Below are positions 51,183 through 60,332 of a DNA stretch of 64,000 nucleotides, piece after piece. This DNA is from Variovorax beijingensis (GTDB lineage: Bacteria; Pseudomonadota; Gammaproteobacteria; Burkholderiales; Burkholderiaceae_C). The first letter of the stretch is position 1, and every line of letters starts with the position of its first letter. The stretch spans positions 1-64,000 of the forward strand of contig NZ_RXFQ01000004.1 in NCBI RefSeq assembly GCF_003951285.1, read 5' to 3'. A program made the position numbers and the translations under genes. The notes below the pieces were generated by a model that saw nothing but the letters and a program-made list of their open reading frames with translations, was not told the origin of the DNA and did no database searches.

Positions 51183-53608
51183 GCAGGGGCGGCGTCCGCC
51201 ACCAGCGCCCCGATCTCCCGCGCCGGATGCCGGTGCCTGGCGAGCGCCGCGACGAAGGCCTCGATGGTGGATTCGAAATTCTCCGCCACGCCGCGCAGCA
51301 CGCCCGGGTCGGCGTCGCCCGACGGCAGGGTTTCGGGAATCCTCGCTTCGGCCAGCAGCCTTGCCGAGGCTCCGAGCGCGAGGATGGTCTTGCCGTGCTG
51401 GTACTGGTCCTTGATGAACTGCTCGGTATGCGCATCGGCGGAGAGAAGTTCCACGCCTTCGGCGCCATCGGGCAGCACGAGCGCATCGAACAGGAAGCCG
51501 GGTTCGTTTTCCATGGAGGCGTCGGCCTCCATCGTCTCGCCTTCGGCCGTGCGGAACGGTCCGATGCGCGGTCCCACCAGGCGGCCGACGGCGCCTTCGG
51601 CCAGCAGCGCCGCCTGGATGGCCGCGATCTGCTCGCCCTGCACGCCGTCCGCCACCAGCAGCGCCACCTTGCGCGTGCGCACGGAACCGTCGCCGGGCCG
51701 CGCCGTCAGCGACAGTGCATGCGAATGCATGACCTCCGGCTTTGCAGGCTGCGCGAGCGCCCGGGGCAGCGCAGGCGGCACCGGGATACCCAGCCCGTCG
51801 GCCACCTGCTGCGCGAGCAGCGGCGACGCATTGACGAGACTCGCCACCATGCGCTCGCGCACGGCAGGCACGGTGCACTTGGAAAGCTCGAAGCGGAACG
51901 CCGCTGCGATGTGGGCCTGCTCGGTGGGCGTCTGGCTTTCGAAGAAGAGCGTGGCCTGGGTGTAGTGGTCGGCAAATTTCTCGGGCTTGCCGCGCACCTT
52001 GTCCTGCTCCACGCGCTGCGGAAAAGTCATGAAGCCGGCCGAAGCCCCGGCCTGGAACGGACAGCCGCCGCCCAGCGAATTGGGCTCGTAGGCCGCGCGG
52101 CCGCGGTGGATGGCCTGGCGGTGCATGCCGTCGCGCTGGTTGTTGTGCACCGGCGCCATCGGCGCGTTGATCGGCAGCTCATGGAAGTTCGGCCCGCCCA
52201 GGCGCGTGATCTGCGTGTCGACGTACGAGTGGATGCGCCCGGCCAGCAGCGGGTCGTTGGTGAAGTCGATGCCCGGCACCACGTGCGCGGCGCAGAAGGC
52301 CACCTGCTCGGTCTCGGCAAAGAAATTGTCGGGATTGCGGTCGAGCACCAGGCGCCCCACGGGCGTGAGCGGCACCAGCTCCTCGGGCACGATCTTGGTG
52401 GCGTCGAGCACGTCGAAGCTGAAGGCCTCGGCCTCTTCCTCGGTGAAGATCTGCAGGCCGAGCTCCCATTCCGGAAACTCGCCGGCCTCGATGGCCTCCC
52501 ACAGGTCGCGGCGGTGGAAGTCGGGGTCGGCGCCCGAGATCTTCACGGCCTCGTCCCACACCAGTGAATGCGTTCCGAGCACGGGCGACCAGTGGAACTT
52601 GCAGAACACCGAATCGCCGGCCTCGTTCACGAGCCGGAAGGTGTGCACGCCAAAGCCCTGCATCATCCGGTAGCTGCGCGGAATGGCGCGATCGGACATC
52701 TGCCACATCAGCATGTGGGTCGACTCGGGCATGAGCGAGACGAAGTCCCAGAAGGTGTCGTGCGCACTGGCGGCCTGCGGCATCTGGTGATGCGGCTCGG
52801 GCTTCACGGCGTGGACCAGATCGGGAAACTTCATGGCGTCCTGGATGAAGAACACGGGCATGTTGTTGCCCACCAGGTCCCAGTTGCCCTCGTCCGTGTA
52901 GAACTTGACGGCGAAGCCGCGCACGTCGCGCGCGGTGTCCTTGGAGCCGCGCTCGCCGGCCACGGTGGAAAAGCGCACGAACACCGGCGTGATCTTCCCG
53001 CCTTCGCGCAGCGGCGCCGCCTTGGTGAACTGCGGGATGCCTTCGTAGCACTCGAAGTAGCCGTGGGCGCCCGAACCGCGCGCATGCACGATGCGCTCGG
53101 GAATGCGTTCGTGGTCGAAATGGGTGATCTTCTCGCGCAGGATGAAGTCTTCGAGCAGCGCGGGGCCGCGCAGGCCGGCCTTCAGCGAATTCTGGTTGTC
53201 CGCGATGGGCACGCCCTGGTTGGTGGTGAGCCGCTGACCGCCCGAATCGACGCGCACCCGGTCCAGCGATTCGATGGTGGCATTCAGGCCCGGCATGGCC
53301 ATGCCGCCGGCCTTCTGCGAATTGATCTCTTCCGACAAGGTGCTGGCCGTTGCCGCGGACGACAGCGGCTGCACGGCCTGCCCCGCCTGCGGGCGAAGCG
53401 CGTTGTCGTGGCCGTGCTCCAGCGGCTTGTTCGCATTGAAGGGCATTGCAGCCGCCAGCGCCTGCGCATGCGCGGCTTTCTGCGAGGGCGGATCGGGCGG
53501 CGGGCCGCCCGGCAGATGCGCGGCGCCGCTGTCGGTGTTGCGGGCGGCCGCCGCCGCGCTGGTGGCGGCGCTGCCGGAATCGGGAGGAGGCGTTCTGGAA
53601 GGCGACAT
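51179..53608 (-). CDS. katE: Large-subunit catalase HPII
   Basis: 809 residues, the size of monofunctional large-subunit catalases. An Ala/Pro-rich N-terminal extension (about 1-110) precedes the core: the His in [20 protein letters not shown], the Asn in [20 protein letters not shown], and the haem-ligand Tyr in [20 protein letters not shown]. The C-terminal 150 residues ([20 protein letters not shown]) form the DJ-1/flavodoxin-like domain. It breaks down H2O2 and is typically made in stationary phase. It heads a stress-type gene neighbourhood. Confidence 0.94.
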   Translation of the reverse strand: MSPSRTPPPDSGSAATSAAAAARNTDSGAAHLPGGPPPDPPSQKAAHAQALAAAMPFNANKPLEHGHDNALRPQAGQAVQPLSSAATASTLSEEINSQKAGGMAMPGLNATIESLDRVRVDSGGQRLTTNQGVPIADNQNSLKAGLRGPALLEDFILREKITHFDHERIPERIVHARGSGAHGYFECYEGIPQFTKAAPLREGGKITPVFVRFSTVAGERGSKDTARDVRGFAVKFYTDEGNWDLVGNNMPVFFIQDAMKFPDLVHAVKPEPHHQMPQAASAHDTFWDFVSLMPESTHMLMWQMSDRAIPRSYRMMQGFGVHTFRLVNEAGDSVFCKFHWSPVLGTHSLVWDEAVKISGADPDFHRRDLWEAIEAGEFPEWELGLQIFTEEEAEAFSFDVLDATKIVPEELVPLTPVGRLVLDRNPDNFFAETEQVAFCAAHVVPGIDFTNDPLLAGRIHSYVDTQITRLGGPNFHELPINAPMAPVHNNQRDGMHRQAIHRGRAAYEPNSLGGGCPFQAGASAGFMTFPQRVEQDKVRGKPEKFADHYTQATLFFESQTPTEQAHIAAAFRFELSKCTVPAVRERMVASLVNASPLLAQQVADGLGIPVPPALPRALAQPAKPEVMHSHALSLTARPGDGSVRTRKVALLVADGVQGEQIAAIQAALLAEGAVGRLVGPRIGPFRTAEGETMEADASMENEPGFLFDALVLPDGAEGVELLSADAHTEQFIKDQYQHGKTILALGASARLLAEARIPETLPSGDADPGVLRGVAENFESTIEAFVAALARHRHPAREIGALVADAAPA

Positions 53609-53761
53609 GAATACTCCGTTCGGTGGGATGAAGGGAAAGCGATGGCGCGAGCCATCGGCCCGATGAAGTTGTCGGGTGCATCGCCGGCAAGGCTGGCGGG
53701 ATTCAGCGCGCCGCGGGCGCAGACTCGGGCGCGGCGGGCATGGGCGGTTTCTCCTGCCGCC

Positions 53762-54370
53762 TCAGGTGCGCGCGTGATGCGCGTGGTGCCAGCGCAGGTG
53801 GCCGGAACGGCGCGCGAGCAGCAGCCCGGCCGCGGCCAGGCCGACCATCGCAATGGCGGCCGTGTTGCCGGATGCCGCACGGCCCATGTCGAGCGCGATC
53901 TCGCCGGTGCGCGGTCCGGCAAGCTGCAGCCGGCGCTTGGTCATCTGCGCACCCAACTCGCCGAGTCTGTCGGCCAGCAGCTTCTCGGCGGCCGGCAGAA
54001 GAATGGTCTCTTCGTCGGCCACGTGGTGCATCACGTCGCGCATCAGCGCCGACAGGGTTTCGTCGTAGTCGCGCGCTTCGGGCGCCATGGCGCGGAGCAG
54101 GCCGATGAGGCGGCGCATCTCGGAATGCTCCTCGAGCGCCTGGGTGATGCGCTCGTCGCCCTCGCAGACCTTGCGCACTTCGGGATAGAAGATTTCTTCC
54201 TCGAGCTGCGCATGGATCTCGAGCGCGGTGCAGATGGTGTTGACCAGCCCTTTCTTCACCCGTGCCGGCGCGCCGGCCTTGTACTGGTGGAAGGTGGAGA
54301 GCACGTGCGTGTGGTCCAGGCGAATCATGTTGGTCGCCGTGGGAAAGAGCCGGGAGACGATGCTTGTCAT
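53762..54370 (-). CDS. Hemerythrin-domain protein with C-terminal membrane anchor
   Basis: 202 residues from ATG 54370. The HHE four-helix bundle (about 18-145) has metal-ligand histidines and acids in MIRLDHTHVLSTFHQYKAG, EIHAQLEEEIFYPEVRKVCE, ALEEHSEMRRLIGL and DVMHHVADEETILLPAAEKL. The tail has a hydrophobic helix (AAIAMVGLAAAGLLLA) and His-rich end (HLRWHHAHHA). It may bind O2, NO or iron, or sense redox state at the membrane. It is paired with a second hemerythrin upstream. Confidence 0.82.
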   Translation of the reverse strand: MTSIVSRLFPTATNMIRLDHTHVLSTFHQYKAGAPARVKKGLVNTICTALEIHAQLEEEIFYPEVRKVCEGDERITQALEEHSEMRRLIGLLRAMAPEARDYDETLSALMRDVMHHVADEETILLPAAEKLLADRLGELGAQMTKRRLQLAGPRTGEIALDMGRAASGNTAAIAMVGLAAAGLLLARRSGHLRWHHAHHART

Positions 54371-54519
54371 GTGGACCTCCGGGATGGACGCCCCCCGAAG
54401 CGCCTGCGGCGCCTCCCCCACTGGGGGGGCGCACCCGGCGGACCGGCAAAGCCGGTTCCACGGGTGCGCTGGGCGGGGCACGTCGCGGGTTGGGTGCGTC
54501 GCGGGTTGGGTGCGGTCGG
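54371..54519. repeat. Structured intergenic element with a 16-bp tandem duplication
   Basis: Between the two hemerythrin genes, GCGCACCCG (54429-54437) pairs with CGGGTGCGC (54461-54469) around an inner stem ACCGGC/GCCGGT (54442-54456). To the left lies GCGCC/GGCGC-type sequence and a C5/G7 pair (54412-54429). To the right CGTCGCGGGTTGGGTG occurs twice in tandem (54481-54496, 54497-54512). It looks like a REP-type intergenic repeat of Comamonadaceae. Confidence 0.6.
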
Positions 54520-55014
54520 TCAGGCGGCTGCGGTGAGCTCTTCCATGAGCTCTTCCTTGCGCGCGGCGAGCTGCTCGCGCATGGCCACCAGGTCGAGCCC
54601 CCTGGCGGCGCGTGCCTTGACGAAGATCTCGTTGCGCTCTTCCTTCACGTGGTGGTCGATGTATTCGCCCAGCACGATGACCTTGGCATCGAACTTGTCG
54701 TCCACCTCGCTGGCGGCTTCGATCTGCGCGATCAATTCCTTGGCGCTGGCGTGCTCGACCTCGGCTTCGTCGAGAAGATCGGTTTCGCTGATCGCCTCGC
54801 GCATGGCTGGGTAGAAGATCTCTTCCTCGATCTGGGCATGAACCGTCAGCTCGGTACAGATCTGGGTGGCGAGTTCGCGCTTCTTCTGCTGCACGTCGGC
54901 AGCGCGCGAGTGGGTCAGTTCCTCGTACGCCTTGAACATCTTCTTGACGTTGCGGTGATCCGAATCGAGAAGGCTGCATGCATCGGGTGCTGCGCGCTTG
55001 GTGGAATTGGGCAT
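54520..55014 (-). CDS. Hemerythrin-domain protein (soluble)
   Basis: 164 residues from ATG 55014. The HHE bundle has LLDSDHRNVKKMFKAYEELT, ELTVHAQIEEEIFYPAMREA, EVEHASAKELIAQIEAAS and YIDHHVKEERNEIFVKARAA, with all expected metal ligands, plus a Glu/Ala-rich C-terminus. It lacks the membrane tail of its neighbour. A tandem of one soluble and one membrane-anchored hemerythrin beside katE suggests a shared oxidative or nitrosative stress role. Confidence 0.85.
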   Translation of the reverse strand: MPNSTKRAAPDACSLLDSDHRNVKKMFKAYEELTHSRAADVQQKKRELATQICTELTVHAQIEEEIFYPAMREAISETDLLDEAEVEHASAKELIAQIEAASEVDDKFDAKVIVLGEYIDHHVKEERNEIFVKARAARGLDLVAMREQLAARKEELMEELTAAA

Positions 55015-55109
55015 CGTGGGCTCCGGTCTGGTTGAAGGAAGCTGAACGATGAAAGGGCTGCCGGCGCCGCGGCGTAGGAAAGCTCCCTGAGTGCGCGTAG
55101 CAAGGCGCA

Positions 55110-55613
55110 CTACTCGTGCGCGGTGCGGCGCTGGGCCAGCAGGCATCCGGCCGCCAGACCTACGGCAAAGAGACCATAGACAACGGCCAGGGAGCGCTTC
55201 GAAAGATGGTGCTCGAAGCCTGGCCTGAGCCGGTGCGGGATGATCGTGTAGTCGACAGCGCAGGCCAGCGCGGTGGCGGCGCCTGCGCTCGCGAGCGCCG
55301 CGGGAGCCGACTGCGCGGGATGCCGGCTGGCATGCAGCCAGCCATAGATCAGCGCCCAGAAGATGGCGCTCGCATGGTGCGTGGCGTAGCCCAGCGCGGT
55401 GTGCTTCAGCGTGGACCGGCGCACATCGAAGGCCTGGTCGCCCCAGAGCCAGTGGCTGGTGGCGTTGGTCGGCGCCACCATGCTGCCGGCCTCGCGGCGG
55501 CCGCACAGCATCAGCGCGGCGGTGGAGGCAATGCTTGCGAGGGTTCCCGCGACGAGGCCGGTCCGCAGCGTCGAGCGTTGTCTTTCGGTCAGAGTGCGGG
55601 CGAGGGTTTGCAT
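55110..55613 (-). CDS. Integral membrane protein, unknown function
   Basis: 167 residues with about four membrane helices (GLVAGTLASIASTAALMLCG; GYATHHASAIFWALIYGWLH; ALASAGAATALACAVDYTII; SLAVVYGLFAVGLAAGCLLA). Conserved-looking polar pieces are GSMVAPTNATSHWLWGDQAF and IIPHRLRPGFEHHLSKRS. It resembles small membrane proteins often found beside hemerythrin and stress genes in Burkholderiales. I do not recognise a named family. Confidence 0.7.
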   Translation of the reverse strand: MQTLARTLTERQRSTLRTGLVAGTLASIASTAALMLCGRREAGSMVAPTNATSHWLWGDQAFDVRRSTLKHTALGYATHHASAIFWALIYGWLHASRHPAQSAPAALASAGAATALACAVDYTIIPHRLRPGFEHHLSKRSLAVVYGLFAVGLAAGCLLAQRRTAHE

Positions 55614-55628
55614 GGGAAACCTGTCTTT

Positions 55629-56408
55629 CTATGCGGGACTCGCGGAGACGGGCCGCGTCATGGTGCCGGTCGCCCGGGCGCCCAGCGTCATTTCCGTCAT
55701 CCAGGAGACGAGGAGTTGTCCATAGGCCTGGCGGTGCGCCTGCTTCGACAGCGCATGGTCGGCACCGGAAATGACCCGGTAGGTCGCGGAGCGCACGCGC
55801 TTGAAGGCACCCAGGTAGTTCTCGATGACCGGGTGCGGCACGATCTGGTCGTGCTCCGACTCCACGATCAGCACGTCGCCCGTGAAGGCCTCGCAGGCCG
55901 CGAGCGCCCGGTTGTCGCGCGGGCCCACCAGGGTGCGGCGGTAGGCCACGAGGTCGGGCCTGCTCAGCTGGCCCTTGGGCGCGAGCCACTCGCGGTCGCG
56001 GTAGAGCGCCGGCGCCCGCAGCGCGAGCCAGCGCACCGGTCGCATGGTGCTGACCAGCGCCGCCAGGTAGCCACCGTAGCTGCTGCCGACGATGGCGATG
56101 GCCTGCGGGTCGACGGTCGGGTGGCTGATGAGCGTGTCGTAGGCCGCGAGCACGTCGCGCAGGTTGTCCTCGCGCGTGACCTCCTGGCGCAGCGAGGCGT
56201 GGCGCGCATGGCCGCGCAGGTCGAAGGTGAGGCAGACGCAGCCGAGCGCGGCAATCTCGTGCGCGCGCGCGATGTACTGCTCCTGGCTGCCATCCCAGCC
56301 ATGGACCAGGAGAACGCCGGGCACCATCGTGGAGGCGGCAACCAGCGTTCCGGCAATGTGCTGGCCGTCTACGGATATGTCTATGAAGTTATGTCGTGTC
56401 GCTGTCAT
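55629..56408 (-). CDS. Alpha/beta hydrolase
   Basis: 259 residues from ATG 56408. GVLLVHGWDGSQEQYIARAH holds the oxyanion loop, IAIVGSSYGGYLAALVSTMR the nucleophile Ser (GSSYGG), IVESEHDQIVPH the acid and ISGADHALSK the His. This is the prolyl-oligopeptidase/DLH-like lineage with no lid, of unknown substrate. Its first 20 bases overlap the end of the DUF3182 gene, so the two are translationally coupled and probably act in one pathway. Confidence 0.82.
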   Translation of the reverse strand: MTATRHNFIDISVDGQHIAGTLVAASTMVPGVLLVHGWDGSQEQYIARAHEIAALGCVCLTFDLRGHARHASLRQEVTREDNLRDVLAAYDTLISHPTVDPQAIAIVGSSYGGYLAALVSTMRPVRWLALRAPALYRDREWLAPKGQLSRPDLVAYRRTLVGPRDNRALAACEAFTGDVLIVESEHDQIVPHPVIENYLGAFKRVRSATYRVISGADHALSKQAHRQAYGQLLVSWMTEMTLGARATGTMTRPVSASPA

Positions 56409-57561
56409 ATGGCTGGAACAATGCGTATTTGGCGAGCGGCCCGATCTGCGAGTCGACGCCGCGGTAGTGCACCGTCGCGTTGGCCGGGATCGCCGCCCTC
56501 TCACCATACGCCTCGAAGCACGAGATGCGCACGCGCTCGAGCGCCGGGTCGCGCCAGAAGCATTCGAGCGCGACCATCTCGGCCCCGGTGGCACCGCCCA
56601 CGCGCCACGACTGCTCGAGTACGCCCGAGCGCCAGGCGCCGTCCGCGCCCAGCCCCTGCGCCACGTCGTAGTTCACGCGGGAGGCAAAGAAACCCGGGTA
56701 GCACTCGATCACCGCATGGTGGTAGCGCCGCGCCTGGTCGATGGCCAGGCAAAGCGCCGGCGGCGGGCTGGTCATGGCCAGCAGCGCATCGAAGTTGCCG
56801 CGCACGAGCGTCAGGTCGGAGCCGCCGTAGACGTTCTGGCCGGTGTTGTCGCGCGTCATCCGCTGGCGGCCGAAGTAGCTCACGATCATCTGGTCGACGA
56901 GCACCTGCCCGACGCTGTAGGTTTCCGGGCTGGCGAGGTTCTCTTCCAGCACCACGCCATGCAGCGCGATCTCGCTCTCGTCCATGGCCGCGAGGCAGCG
57001 GTCCAGGGCATCGGCATCGGCGGCCACGGCCTGGCCCCGCCCGCCGGTGGCGCACACCGGCTTGACGCGCACCACGCCGCTTTCCAGCAGGTGGCGCCCG
57101 GCCCATCGCGCGTCTTCGATCGAGAACGCGGAAAAGCCGCCGAGCACCGCATGCGACACGGCGGGAGCGAAGGCCGGCTCCCATCCCTCGGGGCAGACGG
57201 CCGCCCTGCCCACCAGCGGGTGCGTGATCGCCTTGGTGGCGACGAAGGGGTGCGGAACCACGCCGCCGAACAGGTCGTGCAGCGTCGAGATGCCGAGCGA
57301 GCGCGCCAGCTGCGTGCTGGCGATGGTGTCGCTCGGCACGAAGTACAGCGGCGTGCCTTCATGCGCGCGCGAGGCGTCGTATTCGCCCGCGTAACGGAAC
57401 TGTTTCAGCGCCGCGAGCCGCTGCGCGAAATTGCTGCGCGTGGCCCGTTCGTGATCGCTGCTGTAGGCCAGCGGATCCGCGCTCCAGACCACGACGCTGC
57501 CGCCGGTGCTCTTGAGGACCGTGTCCACGAGGGCGACTCCCGAGCTGAAAAGGGTGTCCAT
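56389..57561 (-). CDS. DUF3182 family protein, ATP-grasp-like
   Basis: 390 residues. The centre reads VRVKPVCATGGRGQAVAADA and HGVVLEENLASPETYSVGQV, which resembles the ATP-binding lysine loop and the adenine-side strand of ATP-grasp ligases. VPHPFVATKAITHPLVGRAA precedes it. The C-terminal AVIECYPGFFASRVNYDVAQ is conserved-looking. I recognise it as DUF3182, of unknown reaction; ATP-grasp enzymes form amide or ester bonds. It overlaps a hydrolase gene, and a possible 29-residue peptide is encoded just upstream, so a small-molecule or peptide ligation module is conceivable. Confidence 0.7.
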   Translation of the reverse strand: MDTLFSSGVALVDTVLKSTGGSVVVWSADPLAYSSDHERATRSNFAQRLAALKQFRYAGEYDASRAHEGTPLYFVPSDTIASTQLARSLGISTLHDLFGGVVPHPFVATKAITHPLVGRAAVCPEGWEPAFAPAVSHAVLGGFSAFSIEDARWAGRHLLESGVVRVKPVCATGGRGQAVAADADALDRCLAAMDESEIALHGVVLEENLASPETYSVGQVLVDQMIVSYFGRQRMTRDNTGQNVYGGSDLTLVRGNFDALLAMTSPPPALCLAIDQARRYHHAVIECYPGFFASRVNYDVAQGLGADGAWRSGVLEQSWRVGGATGAEMVALECFWRDPALERVRISCFEAYGERAAIPANATVHYRGVDSQIGPLAKYALFQPYDSDTT

Positions 57562-57576
57562 GGCATGGGCCCGGGC

Positions 57577-57666
57577 TTAGCGGTGCGCCTCCAGGCGGAT
57601 GCCGGAGGAAGCGCCGGTGGCAAGGGCAAAAAGGGCAAGAGGCCGGGTGAAAGCGGATTTGTTCAT
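57577..57666 (-). CDS. Possible 29-residue peptide upstream of the ATP-grasp-like gene
   Basis: AAGGAG (57675-57680) lies eight bases before ATG 57666 and opens a 29-codon frame ending TAA at 57577, 15 bases before the DUF3182 start. The peptide starts MNKSAFTRPLALFALATGAS and ends with a charged SGIRLEAHR-like tail. The first 20 residues look like a signal peptide core. The DUF3182 start has no good RBS of its own, so coupling from this ORF is plausible. It could also be a decayed secreted protein. Confidence 0.4.
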   Translation of the reverse strand: MNKSAFTRPLALFALATGASSGIRLEAHR

Positions 57667-57951
57667 CGGGAGAACTCCTTGTGAACGGTTGGCTGGTGCA
57701 TGGGGGTGATCCGTGCATCTCGATGAGGCCGGCTCCTACAGAAGGCCCTCCTGCATGGGCCTAGCTTGTGGCTTCTTTGCAGCAGGCCCAAAGCGGGCGT
57801 CGTCCTCGCAGCGATGGTCGGACAGGTTTCGGCTTGGCGAGGCGGGATAACGCGCGTCGTGGTGAAAGAGGCTTCCTACGCGGCCTGCGCCAAACCGCCC
57901 TTCTTTCCGCGGGCGCATACTCCGATTCGTCACAACCGAGGACGAACGAAC

Positions 57952-58152
57952 ATGCCCGCTCCTTCCAACCCGGAGTCCCGCGCGCTTGCCAAGCTGGCCT
58001 GGGAGGCCGCCTGGGAACGGCTGGGCAATGCGCTGCAGCCGCCCCCCGGCTACCCGGCGGCCACGCCGGAGCAATTGGTCGAATGCTTCGATGTCGCACA
58101 GGTGCGCCTCGACGAAGTGCGCGCGGCCTACGGCGTGCCGCAAGACCGTTGA
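57952..58152 (+). CDS. Small hypothetical protein
   Basis: 66 residues from ATG 57952, preceded by CGAGGACGAA. It reads MPAPSNPESRALAKLAWEAA, then a Pro-rich turn and FDVAQVRLDEVRAAYGVPQD. It is helical and soluble, with no signal peptide and no recognised family. Divergent from the DUF3182 unit across about 285 bases in which I see no other gene. Confidence 0.55.
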   Translation: MPAPSNPESRALAKLAWEAAWERLGNALQPPPGYPAATPEQLVECFDVAQVRLDEVRAAYGVPQDR

Positions 58153-58257
58153 ACGGCGGCCCCGGCCGGCCCTGACCAGCGCGCGTGGCGGCGACTTTCG
58201 ACGCCACGCGCGGCTTTCCTACGGCTGCGGCGCTGGCGATTGGGAATGGTGGGCGCC

Positions 58258-58869
58258 ATGGCGCCTCCCCGCTCCCAGCCCCCCGCCCTCGCACCGGCTC
58301 CTGCCGCGGGCCATACGGCCCTCTTGATCATCGACATGATCAGTTGCTGGGATTTTCCCGACGCCGAAAAGCTGCTGCCCGGCGCGCATGCCATTGCGGG
58401 GCGCATCGCGGCGCTGAAGGCGCGCTGCATGCGCGCCGGGGTGCCCGTCATCTACGTCAATGACAACCGCGGACGGTGGCGCTCGGACTTTCCCAAGCTG
58501 GTGGAACTGTCGCTGGCCTCGGGAGGCGCCGGTGCCGAGATCACTTCGGCGCTGCTGCCGCAGGAAACGGACTACTTCGTGCTCAAGCCCAAGCAGTCCG
58601 CTTTCTTCGCAACGCCGCTCGAGCTGCTGCTCGCGTACCTGAAGGCCACGCGGCTGATCGTGACCGGCGTGGCCAGCGACCAGTGCATCTGGGCCACCGT
58701 GGCCGATGCGGGCATGCGCGACCTGCAGGCCGTTGTTCCGCGCGATTGCGTCGCCTCGCAGACGAGCGCACGCGACGAACGCTTCCTGCGCCAGGCACAA
58801 GAGGCGCTGCGCGTCTCCACCACGCCCGGGCCGCGCATCCGCCTGCCCCGGAAGCGCTATGCATCCTGA
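58258..58869 (+). CDS. Isochorismatase-family cysteine hydrolase
   Basis: 203 residues from ATG 58258; ATG 58246 and TTG 58240 are alternatives in frame. The catalytic triad is present: Asp in ALLIIDMISCWDFPDAE, Lys in YFVLKPKQSAFFATPLE and Cys in VTGVASDQCIWATVADAG. DLQAVVPRDCVASQTSARDE completes the fold. Family members hydrolyse amides such as nicotinamide or biuret; the substrate is unknown here. It precedes the VOC gene by 12 bases. Confidence 0.83.
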   Translation: MAPPRSQPPALAPAPAAGHTALLIIDMISCWDFPDAEKLLPGAHAIAGRIAALKARCMRAGVPVIYVNDNRGRWRSDFPKLVELSLASGGAGAEITSALLPQETDYFVLKPKQSAFFATPLELLLAYLKATRLIVTGVASDQCIWATVADAGMRDLQAVVPRDCVASQTSARDERFLRQAQEALRVSTTPGPRIRLPRKRYAS

Positions 58870-58881
58870 GGACCACCATCC

Positions 58882-59274
58882 ATGTATGCCCACATCCAGC
58901 TCGGCGTGCAGGACCTTCCCCGCATGGCCGCGTTCTACGACGAGGTGCTGCGCCACTTCGGCATGGTGCGCTTCACCGATCTCGCGCGCGTCGGGCCGGC
59001 GGGCGTGCTGTGGCGGCACCCGGGTGCGCGCTGGCCGCAGTTCGTGATCAATCGTCCGCTCAATGGCGCCCCGCCCGGCACCGCCAACGGCTCGCAGGTG
59101 AGCTTTCTGGCCACCTCGCGGGAGGCCGTCGATGCCGCATGGAAAAGCGCCATGGCTCATGGAGCCATGGATGTCGGCGCGCCGGGCCTGCGGCCGCGCT
59201 ACGCTGAAGACTTCTACGCCGCCTACTGCCTGGACCCCGAAGGACACAAGCTGTGCTTCGTACACACGCCGTAG
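58882..59274 (+). CDS. VOC family (glyoxalase-like) protein
   Basis: 130 residues. MYAHIQLGVQDLPRMAAFYD is the first beta-alpha unit of a vicinal-oxygen-chelate module, with HPGARWPQFVINRPLNGA and the final strand YCLDPEGHKLCFVHTP. Only one domain, so it should dimerise. Such proteins include lyases, resistance proteins and uncharacterised metal enzymes. Cotranscribed with the isochorismatase-like gene by spacing. Confidence 0.82.
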   Translation: MYAHIQLGVQDLPRMAAFYDEVLRHFGMVRFTDLARVGPAGVLWRHPGARWPQFVINRPLNGAPPGTANGSQVSFLATSREAVDAAWKSAMAHGAMDVGAPGLRPRYAEDFYAAYCLDPEGHKLCFVHTP

Positions 59275-59305
59275 GTAGACGAACCGAACCCGCACCGCGC
59301 CGGAC

Positions 59306-59779
59306 CTACGAGGAGCCGCCGCCGGCGGGACCGCTTGCCGCGGACTGCCCCGAGCGGTCGGGCTCGGCCGGCTGGGAAATGATGTTGAGCGTGTCGCCGG
59401 CCTTGCCGATGTCGCCCTTCGCGGCGGTGTCGCCCAGCGACAGCATGCCCACCAGCCTGCGGCCGCGGTCCACCACCGGCATGCGCCGCACCTGGTAGCC
59501 GGCCATCTCGTCCATCACGGTTTCGACGTTGTCGTTCTCGCTGCACCACTTGACGTCCTTCGACATCACCTCGGAGAGCGCGGTGTCCAGCGGGCGCGTC
59601 TGCGCGACCACGCGAAGCACGATGTCGCGGTCGGTCACCATGCCCAGCAGCCGCTGGCCGTCGCACACGGGAATGGCGCCGATGTCCAGCTCGTCCATGG
59701 CCTGGGCGGCCAGCGCCACCGTGTCGGACGGCGACAAGGTCCGCACGCCGCGGGTCATCAGTTCTGATACGCGTGTCAT
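59306..59779 (-). CDS. CBS-domain-pair protein
   Basis: 157 residues. Two CBS domains: VSELMTRGVRTLSPSDTVAL with IPVCDGQRLLGMVTDRDIVL, and LSEVMSKDVKWCSENDNVET with MPVVDRGRRLVGMLSLGDTA. A Gly/Ser tail follows. CBS pairs bind adenosine nucleotides and act as energy sensors. Stand-alone versions of this kind are common in stress-induced clusters. The preceding gene in the same direction encodes the small basic protein below. Confidence 0.87.
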   Translation of the reverse strand: MTRVSELMTRGVRTLSPSDTVALAAQAMDELDIGAIPVCDGQRLLGMVTDRDIVLRVVAQTRPLDTALSEVMSKDVKWCSENDNVETVMDEMAGYQVRRMPVVDRGRRLVGMLSLGDTAAKGDIGKAGDTLNIISQPAEPDRSGQSAASGPAGGGSS

Positions 59780-59800
59780 TGCATGCTTTCCTCGGGTGGA

Positions 59801-60115
59801 TCAACCGCTGCGCCGCTCGGCGTTGCGCTTGCGGGTGGCCGCAGCCTTCTTCGCCGATGCCGAGCGTTCGGCGGCCGTGCGGGACGCCGCCGCGGCGCCG
59901 CCCTTGTGGCCGCCGGTGCGCGAGGGCGCGTGGTTCTCCGCCTTGCCGCGGCCGCTGCCGCTCTTCTTGCCGCCGCCGGTCTCGGCATTGACGGTGGCCC
60001 AGGCGCGCCTTTCGGCTTCGCCTTTGCCCACGCCGCGATGCTCGTAGCCTTCCTCGATGTGCTCGGCCTTGCGTTTCTGCTTGTCCGTGTAGGACGACTT
60101 GTCACCTCTTGGCAT
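59801..60115 (-). CDS. Small basic stress-type protein ('plasmid stabilisation protein' family)
   Basis: 104 residues from ATG 60115 (CAGGAGA upstream). The start MPRGDKSSYTDKQKRKAEHI and HRGVGKGEAERRAWATVNAE match small proteins often annotated as plasmid stabilisation proteins. The rest is Gly/Ser/Lys/Ala-rich (GGGKKSGSGRGKAENHAPSR; SAKKAAATRKR) and disordered, like histone-H1-type DNA binders. The plasmid label is probably misleading; stress-linked chromatin binding is more plausible but not shown. Confidence 0.72.
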   Translation of the reverse strand: MPRGDKSSYTDKQKRKAEHIEEGYEHRGVGKGEAERRAWATVNAETGGGKKSGSGRGKAENHAPSRTGGHKGGAAAASRTAAERSASAKKAAATRKRNAERRSG

Positions 60116-60332
60116 TGCTTTCTCCTGAAGGGTGAAGGAGCGTTCCATGCTGCGCGCCCGGTCCTCATTGCGGGTCGGAGGACACAGGCCGTGTGCGTGG
60201 GAGCAGTCTGGCGAGGGCCATTGTGGGATTGCGCCGACGGTGCCTGAGGCCGATTGCACGACACCCGCAGGCGCGGCCTGCACGGAACATGGCGCTGCAG
60301 GTGGCCGCCCTCGCCGCCGAAGGGCGCCACAT

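Noticed and set aside
59801-60115. Plasmid maintenance system
   Set aside because: The family name is the only hint. There is no partner toxin or antitoxin, replication or partition gene, and the neighbourhood is chromosomal stress genes.
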